Assembly (NCBI RefSeq): GCF_016917755.1
Contig: NZ_CP070326.1
Span: forward strand, 8,680,001-8,744,000
Length of the DNA stretch: 64,000 nucleotides
Source: Streptomyces noursei
GTDB lineage: Bacteria > Actinomycetota > Actinomycetes > Streptomycetales > Streptomycetaceae
Direction: 5' to 3'
Below are positions 1 through 8,552 of the stretch, in pieces. The position numbers and the translations under genes are program-made. Position 1 is the first letter of the stretch; each line of letters starts with the position of its first letter. Below the pieces are notes generated by a model. The model was not told the origin of the DNA. It did no database searches and worked only from the letters and a program-made list of their open reading frames with translations.

Positions 1-1
1 C

Positions 2-1054
2 GACCTGGTCACCGACCTATTGGACCGCCTGCCCGACACCTGCGCCGACCGCCTGGTCCTCATCGACCCCGACGCCCCCCACAGACCGCCGTGCCTGAAC
101 GTCCTGGACGGCACCGACATCGACGTCGTCGTCGACAACATCACCGGCATCTTCCGCCGGATCTTCACCGCCTTCTGGGGACCGCGCACCGACGACCTCA
201 TGCGCGCCGCCTGCCTGACCCTCCTCAAACACCGCAACCACACAGGCCAACTGGTCACCCTCGCCGACATCCCCCGCCTCCTGGGCGAATCCGCCTACCG
301 CCTGCGCATCATCCCCACCCTCAAAGACCCGGTCCTACGGGGTTTCTGGGCCTGGTACGAGTCGATGTCCGAACCCTCCCGCGCCGCCGTCGTCGGCCCC
401 GTGATGAACAAGCTGCGCGCCTTCCTGCTGCGCGACTTCGCCCGCCGCGCGATTGCCGCCGGCCCCTCCACCTTCGACCTCACCGAGGTTCTCAACGGCG
501 GCATCCTGCTGGCCCGCCTCCCCAAAGGCGCCCTCGGTGAGGAGACCGTCCGCCTGCTCGGCTCCTTCATCGTCGCCGGCGCCTGGCAAGCCGCCGCAGC
601 CCGCGCCCGTATGCCCGAGCACCAGCGGATCGACGCCACCTTGAACGTCGATGAAGCACACAACTTCCTCACCCTCCCGTATCCACTGGAGGACATGCTC
701 GCCGAGGCCCGCGGCTACCGCCTGTCCATGCTCCTGGCCCACCAGCACCTCGCCCAACTCCCACGTGACCTGCGTGAAGGCATCTCCGCCAACGCCCGCA
801 ACAAAGTCTTCTTCAACGCCTCCCCCGAAGACGCAAACGCCCTGGAACGCCACACCCTCCCCGCGCTGGCCGCCCACGACCTCGCCCACCTCGGCCCCTA
901 CCAAGCCGCCGCCCACCTCCTCACCATTGGCGCGGAATCGGCCGCCTTCACCCTCACCACCCGCCCCCTACCGCCCCCGGTCCCCGGCCGAGCCGCAGAC
1001 CTCCGCGCAGCCGCCGACGGCCGCAACGGACCCCGTCCCGCCACCCGCCCCTGA
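2..1054 (+). CDS. VirD4/TraG-type conjugative ATPase, 3' part
   Basis: The reading frame is open from the first bases, so the gene starts before the window and only the last 350 codons are seen. The visible part has a Walker B-like motif DEAHNF at 650-667, followed by a conserved block (LLAHQHLAQLP, then ANARNKVFFNASPEDA). This matches the C-terminal half of type IV secretion coupling proteins (TraG/VirD4, HerA-like), which pump DNA or protein during conjugation. The Walker A motif must lie upstream of the window. The protein ends in a Pro/Arg-rich tail. A 36-bp gap separates it from the replication-relaxation gene, so the two are probably co-transcribed. The family call is good; whether it still works in transfer cannot be told from this fragment. 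Confidence 0.8.
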   Translation, partial: DLVTDLLDRLPDTCADRLVLIDPDAPHRPPCLNVLDGTDIDVVVDNITGIFRRIFTAFWGPRTDDLMRAACLTLLKHRNHTGQLVTLADIPRLLGESAYRLRIIPTLKDPVLRGFWAWYESMSEPSRAAVVGPVMNKLRAFLLRDFARRAIAAGPSTFDLTEVLNGGILLARLPKGALGEETVRLLGSFIVAGAWQAAAARARMPEHQRIDATLNVDEAHNFLTLPYPLEDMLAEARGYRLSMLLAHQHLAQLPRDLREGISANARNKVFFNASPEDANALERHTLPALAAHDLAHLGPYQAAAHLLTIGAESAAFTLTTRPLPPPVPGRAADLRAAADGRNGPRPATRP

Positions 1055-1090
1055 CCAAACCGAAACACGAAGCCTTGGTGGTGACTTGCC

Positions 1091-2083
1091 ATGCCCGCAC
1101 TCCCACGCCCCACCTCCGGCCCCGGCTCCCGCTACACCGCCCGCGCCGCCACCACCCGCCGCCGCCCGAACCACCACCACACCAACATCGCGGCCCTCTC
1201 CCACATCCTCACCAACCGAGACCTCTGGCTGGTCCAGATGCTCCACGAACACCGCGTCCTGACCACCCACCAAATCGCCCGCCTCGCCTACACCTCACTG
1301 CGCTCCGCCCAACGCCGCCTGCGCGCCCTCCACCAGCACGCCATCCTGGACTCCTTCCGCCCCCTGACCGCCACCGGCTCCGCCCCCGAGCACTACACCC
1401 TCGGTCCTGCCGGAGCCGCCCTGCTGGCCGCACACGCCGGACTCGACACCGCCGCCCTCGGCTGGCGTCCCACCCACACCGGCCGCATCGCCTACTCCCC
1501 CTCCCTCGGCCACGACCTCGGCGTCAACGACCTCCTCACCCACCTCGCCGCCCACACCCGCACCACCCCCGACACTGGACTTCCCGTCTGGCTGTCCGAA
1601 CGCTCCGCGGCCCGGCGCTGGAGCGATCTGATCCGCCCCGACGCCTACGCCCACTGGCACGACGGCGACCGCCTCCTGCCGTTCTTTCTCGAATACGACA
1701 CCGGCAGCCAACCCCTCGCCCGCGTCGAAGCCAAACTCACCGGCTATGCCGCCTTCGTCACCGCCACCAACACCCACCCTGCACTGCTGATCCACACCCG
1801 CACCCAGTCCCGGGACCAAGCCCTCCGCAACCGCCTGGCCCAGTCCGCCCGCGAACTGAACCTGCACGTGGCGACCTCATCCGCCGACTTCACCACAGTG
1901 CGCCCCTGGGGACCTTGGTGGACTCCCCTCCAGCCAGGCGCCCGCCGCCTCACCCTCACTGATCTCGCGAACCAATGGCCCGGCCTCAGCCCTGCCTCCG
2001 GCCTGGAACCCACCGCCGCCGACAACGCACTCACCCTCCCCATCTCCCCGCTGCCACCCGCCGTTCCCCAGGCCCAATCGTGA
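1091..2083 (+). CDS. Replication-relaxation family protein
   Basis: A 330-residue protein. After a basic N-terminal stretch, residues about 35-110 form a winged-helix region (VLTTHQIARLAY, then SAQRRLRALHQ), followed by a conserved domain with GHDLGVNDLL and an FFLEYDTGSQPL segment. This is the pattern of the replication-relaxation family (PF13814), found in actinobacterial plasmids and integrative elements beside TraG-like ATPases. Members are thought to act in DNA relaxation, replication or transfer, but their biochemistry is poorly known. The stop TGA overlaps the GTG start of the next gene (GTGA), indicating translational coupling. Confidence 0.8.
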   Translation: MPALPRPTSGPGSRYTARAATTRRRPNHHHTNIAALSHILTNRDLWLVQMLHEHRVLTTHQIARLAYTSLRSAQRRLRALHQHAILDSFRPLTATGSAPEHYTLGPAGAALLAAHAGLDTAALGWRPTHTGRIAYSPSLGHDLGVNDLLTHLAAHTRTTPDTGLPVWLSERSAARRWSDLIRPDAYAHWHDGDRLLPFFLEYDTGSQPLARVEAKLTGYAAFVTATNTHPALLIHTRTQSRDQALRNRLAQSARELNLHVATSSADFTTVRPWGPWWTPLQPGARRLTLTDLANQWPGLSPASGLEPTAADNALTLPISPLPPAVPQAQS

Positions 2084-3015
2084 GTTCCCTGCTGACGAAA
2101 GCGGCGACCGGCATCGGGTGCACCGTCGTGGCTCTGCCGCTGCTCGCCGCCCTGACCATCGCCGCAGTGTTCGGCGGCCTCTCCACAGACAGCAGCGTGT
2201 CAGCCGCCCCGAGCGGGCACGCTCTGAACGACATTCCGTCCCGCATGCTCGCCCTCTACCAGCGCGCCGCCCTCGCCTGCCCCGGCCTGTCCTGGTCCCT
2301 CCTGGCCGCGATCGGCAAGGTCGAGACCGATCACGCCCGCCACCCCACCATGGTCTCGACCGCAGGCGCCGTCGGACCGATGCAATTCTTGCCGGCCACG
2401 TTCCAGGCGTACGCGCACCCCGTACCGCCCGGAGGCAAACAGCCACCCACCCCCTGGGACCCGGCCGACGCCGTCTACGCCGCCGCACGACTACTGTGCG
2501 CCAACGGCGCGAAGAACGGCAAAGACCTCCAGGCCGCCGTCTTCGCCTACAACCACTCCCACACCTACGTCAGCGCGGTCCTCACCACCGCCCGCAGATA
2601 TACGGCTGCCACACCCCTGGCAACCGGAGCTGCTGCCAAGGCGGTTGCCTTCGCCCGCGCCCAGCTCGGCACCCCGTACGTATGGGGTGGCAATGGCCCC
2701 TCCGACGGAGGCTTCGACTGCTCCGGCCTCACCCAGACCGCCTACGAAGCCGCGAACATCCACCTGCCCCGCGTCGCACAAGCTCAATACGACGCCGGTC
2801 CCTATCTCCCGAAGGGAACGCAACTCGCACCAGGCGACCTGCTGTTCTTCGGCGCCAACCCTCACCACATCACCCACGTAAAGCTCTACACCGGCGGTGG
2901 AGAAGCGATCGATGCCCCGCACCCCGGAGCCGGCGTCCGCCAAGGGCCCGCACACACCAACACCCGTGCCTTCCAAGGAGCAACCAGGCCCGCGACGCAC
3001 ACAAAGGGGCGGTGA
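2080..3015 (+). CDS. Lytic transglycosylase-NlpC/P60 bifunctional wall hydrolase
   Basis: A 311-residue exported enzyme. I chose the GTG at 2080 because it overlaps the previous stop and is followed directly by a hydrophobic segment (residues about 10-32). A longer frame from 1975 would add 35 residues with no signal features. Residues about 60-170 form an SLT-type lytic transglycosylase domain (WSLLAAIGKVETDH with the catalytic Glu, then GAVGPMQFLP). Residues about 185-310 form an NlpC/P60 peptidase with the Cys in GGFDCSGL and a downstream His (HHITHVKLY). It would open peptidoglycan, matching the VirB1-like role of such enzymes beside conjugation ATPases. Confidence 0.88.
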   Translation: MSSLLTKAATGIGCTVVALPLLAALTIAAVFGGLSTDSSVSAAPSGHALNDIPSRMLALYQRAALACPGLSWSLLAAIGKVETDHARHPTMVSTAGAVGPMQFLPATFQAYAHPVPPGGKQPPTPWDPADAVYAAARLLCANGAKNGKDLQAAVFAYNHSHTYVSAVLTTARRYTAATPLATGAAAKAVAFARAQLGTPYVWGGNGPSDGGFDCSGLTQTAYEAANIHLPRVAQAQYDAGPYLPKGTQLAPGDLLFFGANPHHITHVKLYTGGGEAIDAPHPGAGVRQGPAHTNTRAFQGATRPATHTKGR

Positions 3016-3018
3016 CCG

Positions 3019-3894
3019 GTGAGACAGATCGCCGCCCGCGAAGCCGTTCGCCTCCTGCGCTCCATGACCCGCGTCCTGTGCGTCGTCGGAGTCCTGGCAC
3101 TGGCCTTCACCACGGTCAACGTCACCCGATTCGCCACCAGTCGCGACGTTCCCCTGCCGATCGCCGTCCTCCTCGATCCGATGATCGGCACGGCGCTGGC
3201 CGGTGTCCTCTACGTCGACGCGCGCCTGGCCGCCTGGGGCATCACCCCACCGGCCTGGTCCACCACCCTGCGCTGGAGCGCCGGCTCCACCGCCGCGCTG
3301 ATGAACACGTGGGAAAGCCTCTGGCCTGACGGGCAGATCGGCTGGCCCCACCACGCCGACCCCGCAGCCGTCCTCCTCCACCTCACCCCAGCCCTCCTCC
3401 TCATCGCCCTGACCGAAACCATCGCCGCCTACCGCCGCACCATCACCGACCTCCTCGACCACCTCACCTCCCCACAACCGCCCAACGCTCCCGTCCCCCG
3501 ACCGACCACCGCCCCCACCGCCCCGGCCGCCCGCCCACCGACCGCCCCCCAGCCGGACACGTCCAGACCGCTCAACGAATCCGATAGTTGTCCGAGCGAG
3601 GCCGTCGACATCCCCGCCGCCGCAGACGGGCACCCAGCCGGGCCCGACACCGGCGACAACACCCCCAACGGCCAGCCCCCGCCCCCCAACCGCCCACCGG
3701 TCGGAACCGGGGCGGCAGACGCCGACCTATGGCCGCACGCCCTCGCCCTCGACGACGCCAGCCGCGCCACCACCGGCAAACCGGTCAACGCTTGGCGCCT
3801 ACGCAACGAACTCGGCGTCGGCTCCAAACGCGCCCGCCGACTCCACAACCAACTCCAAACCCGGCACACCAACCACCCACCCCCGATCGGATGA
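3019..3894 (+). CDS. DUF2637/Spd-like membrane protein with C-terminal HTH
   Basis: A 291-residue protein starting at GTG 3019, three bases after the previous stop. It has three or four hydrophobic stretches in the first 135 residues (about 17-35, 50-68, 115-135). A long Pro/Ala/Thr-rich linker follows to about residue 240. The C-terminus is a helix-turn-helix-like segment (NAWRLRNELGVGSKRARRLHNQLQ region). Membrane N-half plus DNA-binding C-half resembles DUF2637 or plasmid-spread (Spd) proteins of actinomycete conjugative elements. The role is inferred from that resemblance and from the neighbours. It is the last gene of this cluster before a 345-bp gap. Confidence 0.6.
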   Translation: MRQIAAREAVRLLRSMTRVLCVVGVLALAFTTVNVTRFATSRDVPLPIAVLLDPMIGTALAGVLYVDARLAAWGITPPAWSTTLRWSAGSTAALMNTWESLWPDGQIGWPHHADPAAVLLHLTPALLLIALTETIAAYRRTITDLLDHLTSPQPPNAPVPRPTTAPTAPAARPPTAPQPDTSRPLNESDSCPSEAVDIPAAADGHPAGPDTGDNTPNGQPPPPNRPPVGTGAADADLWPHALALDDASRATTGKPVNAWRLRNELGVGSKRARRLHNQLQTRHTNHPPPIG

Positions 3895-4239
3895 CCCCGA
3901 CCGCCCCCTCCCCGCCCCGGCACCGACCGGCTCACCGCCCACCCGCCCACCGGGACCGCCCCTCCGAGCCATAGCCCCGGATTCGATCCGCTACCCCCCA
4001 CCCCGACCAGGGACGATGCCGCGGAATCCGCCGCTTGACTTCCCCCACGGTTCGAGCGTCCATGGTCGTGGCCGACGACGACCGCGGGTTCCACAACCGT
4101 GAACTCGCCCTCGTTACGACCACGTTCGCCCGGATCAACGCGCTGCGCACGCGCCAGCGAACACCGCGGACCGCCACGCGGACCGCCCCCGGCCGGGGAC
4201 CTCAACCACGCACCACCCACTCACAGGACGAGGCCCCAC
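3895..4239 (+). other. Intergenic region, no gene seen
   Basis: 345 bases between the membrane/HTH gene and the double winged-helix gene. Open frames here are Pro/Arg-rich artefacts of high GC. A TTGACT hexamer at 4035-4040 could be a -35 element, but I could not pair it with a convincing -10. The last 20 bases carry a good ribosome binding site (ACAGGACGAGG) for the gene starting at 4240. Confidence 0.5.
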
Positions 4240-5208
4240 ATGACCGACACCAACACCACACCCACACCGCAGCCCACCCCCACTACCGAACCCATGGCCG
4301 TACCGCTCGGCCTGACCGGCGCAGCCGCCACCGTCTACACCGAGCTGATGGGCCTGACCGAACCGGTCACGGTCTCCGAACTCGCCCGCGCCGCAAGCGT
4401 CGGCCACTCCACCGCGGGCCGATGGCTGACCTCATTGGAAAAGCATGGTCTCGCCGCCCGCACCCCCGGCGGGCACGATGGCCCCCGCCGCATGCCCGAC
4501 CTCTGGTACCCCGCAACCCCCACACCCGCACCCACCAACACCTCAGAGCCGGACGACACCGCCACGCAGCCCCAGTCCGGAACCACACCCGACGATCCCG
4601 CCAAGCACGCTGACAGCACCACCGAAGACGCGGGCAACACACACGAGGAGAACCCCTCGGCCACCGCAACAACACCGGAACCGGACAACGCACCCCCCAC
4701 CACCGACGGCGAGCCCGGCACCTCGCAGGGCGACTCGGCAGACGAGGCACCGGCCCCCTCCCCGGCCACCGAACCAGAGGAGACGGCTCCGGCCATCGGA
4801 CAGGAACCCAGCACTCGACAGACCGAGCCGCCGCAGGACACCGAGAACAGCGGCGACGAGGGTGACGGTGACCAGAACGACGAACGCAACGCTCATGGCG
4901 AGGGCGACACCACGACTACCGGCGCGAAACACGCCACCGAGCCGCAGACAACACCGGCCGTACCGGCATCGCCCATGAACGGGCGGCTCGTGCCCGGAGC
5001 GCTGCGGCAGATGGTCATCGATCACCTTCAGGCGTACCCCGACGAGGCGTTTACCGCCACCCGGATCAGCAGGGTCATCGAGAAGTCCTCCGGTGCCATC
5101 GCCAACGCCCTCACCAAGCTGGTCGGACTCGGCATCGCAGAACAGGTCACCGACCAGCCCCGCACCTTCCGACTCGCCCGACCCACCACACCGGACACCA
5201 CCCCGTAA
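4240..5208 (+). CDS. Two-headed winged-helix DNA-binding protein
   Basis: A 322-residue protein. The ATG at 4240 is preferred over an upstream in-frame start because of the AGGACGAGG ribosome binding site and because the similarity to DNA-binding folds starts after it. Residues about 25-95 form a MarR/Rrf2-like winged helix (VTVSELARAASVGHSTAGRWL). Residues about 100-245 are a Pro/Thr/Glu/Asp-rich acidic linker. Residues about 250-315 form a second winged helix (TRISRVIEKSSGAIANALTKL). The second module shares its residue pattern with the N-terminal module of the AAA+ ATPase at 9761. Probably a regulator or partition-type adaptor of the element; no function is established. Confidence 0.65.
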   Translation: MTDTNTTPTPQPTPTTEPMAVPLGLTGAAATVYTELMGLTEPVTVSELARAASVGHSTAGRWLTSLEKHGLAARTPGGHDGPRRMPDLWYPATPTPAPTNTSEPDDTATQPQSGTTPDDPAKHADSTTEDAGNTHEENPSATATTPEPDNAPPTTDGEPGTSQGDSADEAPAPSPATEPEETAPAIGQEPSTRQTEPPQDTENSGDEGDGDQNDERNAHGEGDTTTTGAKHATEPQTTPAVPASPMNGRLVPGALRQMVIDHLQAYPDEAFTATRISRVIEKSSGAIANALTKLVGLGIAEQVTDQPRTFRLARPTTPDTTP

Positions 5209-5223
5209 CCGGCCACCAAATCG

Positions 5224-5264
5224 GGCTGGGCGCGCCCCGCACACCATGCGGGGCGCGCCCAGCC
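5224..5264. terminator. Bidirectional hairpin terminator
   Basis: Perfect 18-bp inverted repeat (5224-5241 with 5247-5264) around a 5-base loop. It lies 15 bases after the stop of the + strand winged-helix gene and about 40 bases after the stop of the convergent - strand gene, so it can end transcription from both sides. There is no T-tract, as is common in streptomycetes. Confidence 0.75.
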
Positions 5265-5304
5265 ACGTTGGCTGCGTTGATGGTCGTGCGACGTCACGCA
5301 ACGG

Positions 5305-5649
5305 CTATGTGGCTGCCGGGGCGGTGCGACGGACGGCGGCGTCCAGCAGACAGATGCGCTCGGTCCGTGGAAGACGGTCAAGTCCGCTGAGCCGGCTGAG
5401 GAGGTCCTCGTCGTAGCGCAGTGTCGCGCGCTGGGGGTTGGCCAGGTTCAGCAGACATGCGGCGGCCTCGTCGACAACGCTGCCCAGCGAGAGTGGTTGG
5501 TCACCGAGCAGGTTGCGGTCGTAGAGGTCGACGGCGGACTGTGCGAGCAGTTCATGAAGGGGCCGGCAGACGCTGTCGGGGCGCACTGTGAGGCGGTCCA
5601 TGACTTCGGTCAGTAGCTGGTGAACGACGTGATCTCGGGCGGACTCCAT
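5305..5649 (-). CDS. Small helical protein of unknown function
   Basis: A 114-residue protein. The ATG at 5649 is chosen because AAGGAGGA lies 7 bases upstream, an almost ideal ribosome binding site; the longer frame from 5733 adds only Pro-rich residues. The sequence is soluble, Leu/Arg/Asp-rich and predicted mostly helical (VVHQLLTEVMDRL, then VVDEAAACLLNL). No catalytic motif or membrane segment is visible. The DUF317 gene lies 162 bases upstream on the same strand, so they may share a transcript. I do not recognise the family. Confidence 0.6.
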   Translation of the reverse strand: MESARDHVVHQLLTEVMDRLTVRPDSVCRPLHELLAQSAVDLYDRNLLGDQPLSLGSVVDEAAACLLNLANPQRATLRYDEDLLSRLSGLDRLPRTERICLLDAAVRRTAPAAT

Positions 5650-5811
5650 GATGAGTTCCTCCTTGGTGGCGAGGGTTGGCGGTTCGGGCCTGTCCGGTGC
5701 GCGTGTGGGATGAGCCGTCCGCGGTGGCAGCAAGGCTCCTGAGCGGGCCGTGGGCAGGCGAGGGTGACTGGTGGGGCGGATCCAGTGGCCTCGAGGAGTT
5801 CTCCCCGCAGG

Positions 5812-6489
5812 TCACGAGGGTGGGATCGCGATCTCGGCGGATAGGGCGCGGATGACGTGGGTGGGCGTTCGGGGGTGGGCGGTGGCACGCCAGAGTGGGG
5901 TGTTCTCGGGCGCGCGGTGGGCAGCGAACAGCCAGTTCACTGCTCCGTGGCCGAGCTCATCGGGGCGCGGGGCGAGAACAACCGCGTGTCCGTCGGGCGC
6001 GTACCAGGCGTCGTGTTCGACGGGGTCACAAAACCACCCGGCGTCCACCAACGGGGCGATGGCCTGCTCGGGCTGCCCAGCAGCCAGCAGGTAGTGCGGA
6101 CACCTGTCCGTGCCCGGGGCGCCGTCGGCAGTGATCAAGGCGGTGGCGACCGCGATGGGAAGTCGGGGCGGGGCTTGGGAGCTGAAGCGCAGCGTCCATG
6201 CCGCAGGTTCGCCCGGGCCGGGGCGAGCGGTGAGTTCCCAACGGGTTGTGAGTGTCCTGCGGTGTTGGCGAGGGGTGCTTTCGGGGGTGTGGAGGGCTTC
6301 CAGCAACCCGCCAGGCTCACGATGGCTCAGTACGAGGCTGCCTCCCAGAGTTTGGCAACGCCAGCCGTGAACGCTCAGGGCTTGGACGAGGTTTCGGCAC
6401 CCGTGGCGTCCGGGCCCATGCGGTGTTGCGGAGCAGTAGGTGTACGTCGGTGAGGTTTCACCACGAACGCGCCTCTCTATCGTGATCAC
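5812..6489 (-). CDS. DUF317 domain-containing protein
   Basis: About 225 residues from a GTG at 6489; the frame stays open to 6654, so the start is uncertain. It shows the repeated DUF317 pattern: an Ala/Pro-rich Trp/Phe region, PRLPIAVATALI, then PLVDAGWFCDPVEHDAWYAP and a C-terminal WRATAHPRTPTHVIRALSAEI segment. DUF317 proteins are almost confined to streptomycetes, often sit on mobile or accessory regions, and have no proven function. No membrane segment or enzyme motif is seen. Confidence 0.65.
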   Translation of the reverse strand: MITIERRVRGETSPTYTYCSATPHGPGRHGCRNLVQALSVHGWRCQTLGGSLVLSHREPGGLLEALHTPESTPRQHRRTLTTRWELTARPGPGEPAAWTLRFSSQAPPRLPIAVATALITADGAPGTDRCPHYLLAAGQPEQAIAPLVDAGWFCDPVEHDAWYAPDGHAVVLAPRPDELGHGAVNWLFAAHRAPENTPLWRATAHPRTPTHVIRALSAEIAIPPS

Positions 6490-6569
6490 GGGCGTGGAGT
6501 CGGTACCAGGCCCCAACGAGTTGATGTGTCCGGGGCCCGGGTACGGCCCGGACCGGCAGCCAGTAGCGG

Positions 6570-6600
6570 GTGCCGCCCCGGAGGAGTGCCGGGGCGGCAC
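6570..6600 (-). terminator. Hairpin terminator after the AAA+/VWA operon
   Basis: Perfect 12-bp inverted repeat (6570-6581 with 6589-6600) with a 7-base loop, starting 10 bases after the VWA gene stop on the - strand. Confidence 0.7.
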
Positions 6601-6610
6601 AGCGGTCAGG

Positions 6611-8431
6611 TCACGTGTTGGCGGTGGCCAGAGCGGCGGTAGCAGCCTTGGCAATGGCGGTGGCGGCCTGGGCCGGATCGGTCAGTTCCACCACGGTGGC
6701 GCCGGGCAGAGGCCGGGGGTTGGGGGCGAAGGTGAGCCAGAGCACCGCGCATCCTGCATTCCGGAGAGCGGTGAGGCGGGTGGCGGCGCTGGCGGCTTCG
6801 TCGGGGTTGTAGTAGCCGTCGGAGGCGATGACCAGCAGGCGGCCCGCACCAGGTTGGGTGAGGTCGAGGGCGGCGGTGAGGGCGTCGGTGGCCTCGGCGA
6901 GGCAGTGCCCCCGGCCCTTGGCGCTGAACTGCGTGACGGCCTTGGGGGTGCGGCCGGGGGCGGTGATGGCGGTGACGGACCGGTCGTAGGCGACGGTGGC
7001 GCTGCGGGAGTCGGGGTCGGTCAGTGCGGTGGCCTTGGCCAGGATCCACGCGGCGGAAGCGATCGGGGCGGTGGCGCTGTGCATTGATCCCGACACGTCG
7101 ACGGCGATCCCGACCCGCAGGGGCGGGGTGGGAGTGGGGCGATGGACTGTGCGGATCCAGGGGGTTGCGATGGGGGTAGCGCCAGCTGCGCGTTGCGCAT
7201 CCCGGGCCAGAGCTTGGCGCATGTTGAGGCGTCCGGGCGGGGCAGCGGATGCGGTGACAGTGGTGGTCCGTTCCCGGTAGGCGGCGGCCCGCAATGCTCT
7301 CGCCAGCCGTCCGGCGGCCGCCTTCTCACCCGCCGCCGGGGGCCGGGCGCCGGTGACCGGTGAGCGTTTGCGGCCCTTGCCGGGGTCGCCGGGGGTGAAG
7401 GGGCGTGCGTTGGAGGCGAAGACCTTCTCGGCCGTCTTTGCGGCCTGCCGCGCGCGTGCGGCCTGGTCGGCCTTGGCCTGTGCGCGGGCTGCCCGGGCGG
7501 CGGCGCCCCGTGCTTCGGCGGCGACCTGGGCGGCCTCGTTCGCCTGAACCTGGCTAACAACCTTGCCTACGGCTTCCGCCAGTTCACCGGAACGAGCATC
7601 TGTGGGGTTCGAGGGTGGTGGCGTGCCGGTGGCGTCCGTGCCGAGCGCCTCGCACCAGGCTCGGGCGTGCTCCATCATCGCCGCGCCGTCCTCGTCGCCG
7701 GTGGTGTGGGCTGCCGTCCAGATGGCGGCGAGGGTGTGAAGGAGGTCGGGGCCGAGGATGCCGGTGAGGGTGTTCTCCAGGGTTTCGGTTTCGTCCGGAT
7801 CGAGGACTCCGGCATCCCGGCGGGCGAGAACCAGCCCCGCCGCGAGGGCCGCCTGCCACCGGTCGGCGAGGGCAGCGCCGGTGAAGTCGTCCAGGACCAG
7901 GGTGCGGACGGTGGCCCGCACGTAGCGGCGGTCACCGGGGCGGCGGCGCAGGTGTGCGCACTCGGCGCGGGATTCCTCCAGGATGTGCCCCGCCGCTTCC
8001 AGGGCGGTGCCGCGCAGCGGTGGCGGGGCGTACCAGCGGCTGTGCGCGGCGTGTGCGGCTTCGTGGACGAAGGCGCCCCATGCAGCGGGGTAACGGTCTT
8101 CGTCGCCGGGCCAGGCGGGGCGGATGGTGGCCGGGTGCAGGGGCGCGAAGAGGGCGGTGTCGATCTCCAGCTGGGCGGTGGTGGGGTAGAAGGCGGCCGG
8201 TGCGCCGGAGCGAGTGCCGTGTTCGCAGGTGACCAGGATGTCCTCACGCCCGGTCAGTTCCGGCAGCCGGGTGCTGAGGGCGGCGGCGATGCGCAGCCAG
8301 TGGGCACGCTGTGCGGTGGGGCGGGTTTCGGTGAGGTTGCCGCCATCGTCCTCCCAGCGTGCGGCGGCCCATTCGGCCTCGGACAGGGCGGGAGGGGCCG
8401 GTGGGACGTGGTTGTGCAACTGGGCAGCCAT
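6611..8431 (-). CDS. VWA protein with N-terminal HExxH metallopeptidase-like domain
   Basis: A 606-residue protein from ATG 8431, which has a GAAGGGA ribosome binding site; the open frame to 8689 overlaps the ATPase gene and is not used. Residues 123-127 read HEAAH, a HExxH zinc motif, with candidate third-ligand acidic residues about 25 residues on (ILEESRAE). Residues about 240-330 are Ala/Arg-rich and helical, probably coiled coil. The C-terminal third is a von Willebrand A domain with an intact MIDAS (DVSGSM, 445-450) and ASDGYYN. This resembles the putative metallopeptidase plus VWA-like architecture (PF13203/PF09967), whose members pair with MoxR/CobS-type AAA+ ATPases. The ATPase gene lies just upstream in the same direction. 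Confidence 0.8.
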   Translation of the reverse strand: MAAQLHNHVPPAPPALSEAEWAAARWEDDGGNLTETRPTAQRAHWLRIAAALSTRLPELTGREDILVTCEHGTRSGAPAAFYPTTAQLEIDTALFAPLHPATIRPAWPGDEDRYPAAWGAFVHEAAHAAHSRWYAPPPLRGTALEAAGHILEESRAECAHLRRRPGDRRYVRATVRTLVLDDFTGAALADRWQAALAAGLVLARRDAGVLDPDETETLENTLTGILGPDLLHTLAAIWTAAHTTGDEDGAAMMEHARAWCEALGTDATGTPPPSNPTDARSGELAEAVGKVVSQVQANEAAQVAAEARGAAARAARAQAKADQAARARQAAKTAEKVFASNARPFTPGDPGKGRKRSPVTGARPPAAGEKAAAGRLARALRAAAYRERTTTVTASAAPPGRLNMRQALARDAQRAAGATPIATPWIRTVHRPTPTPPLRVGIAVDVSGSMHSATAPIASAAWILAKATALTDPDSRSATVAYDRSVTAITAPGRTPKAVTQFSAKGRGHCLAEATDALTAALDLTQPGAGRLLVIASDGYYNPDEAASAATRLTALRNAGCAVLWLTFAPNPRPLPGATVVELTDPAQAATAIAKAATAALATANT

Positions 8432-8552
8432 GACTGGGTGTTCCCTTCGTGTACGTGACGTACGGGGTGTGCGGTGGTGGTGTCTGGGGTGGCCGGGAGG
8501 TGGGCCTGTGCGCCTGTGGGCCCGGCCCGGCGGTGCACCGGGCCGGGGCGTG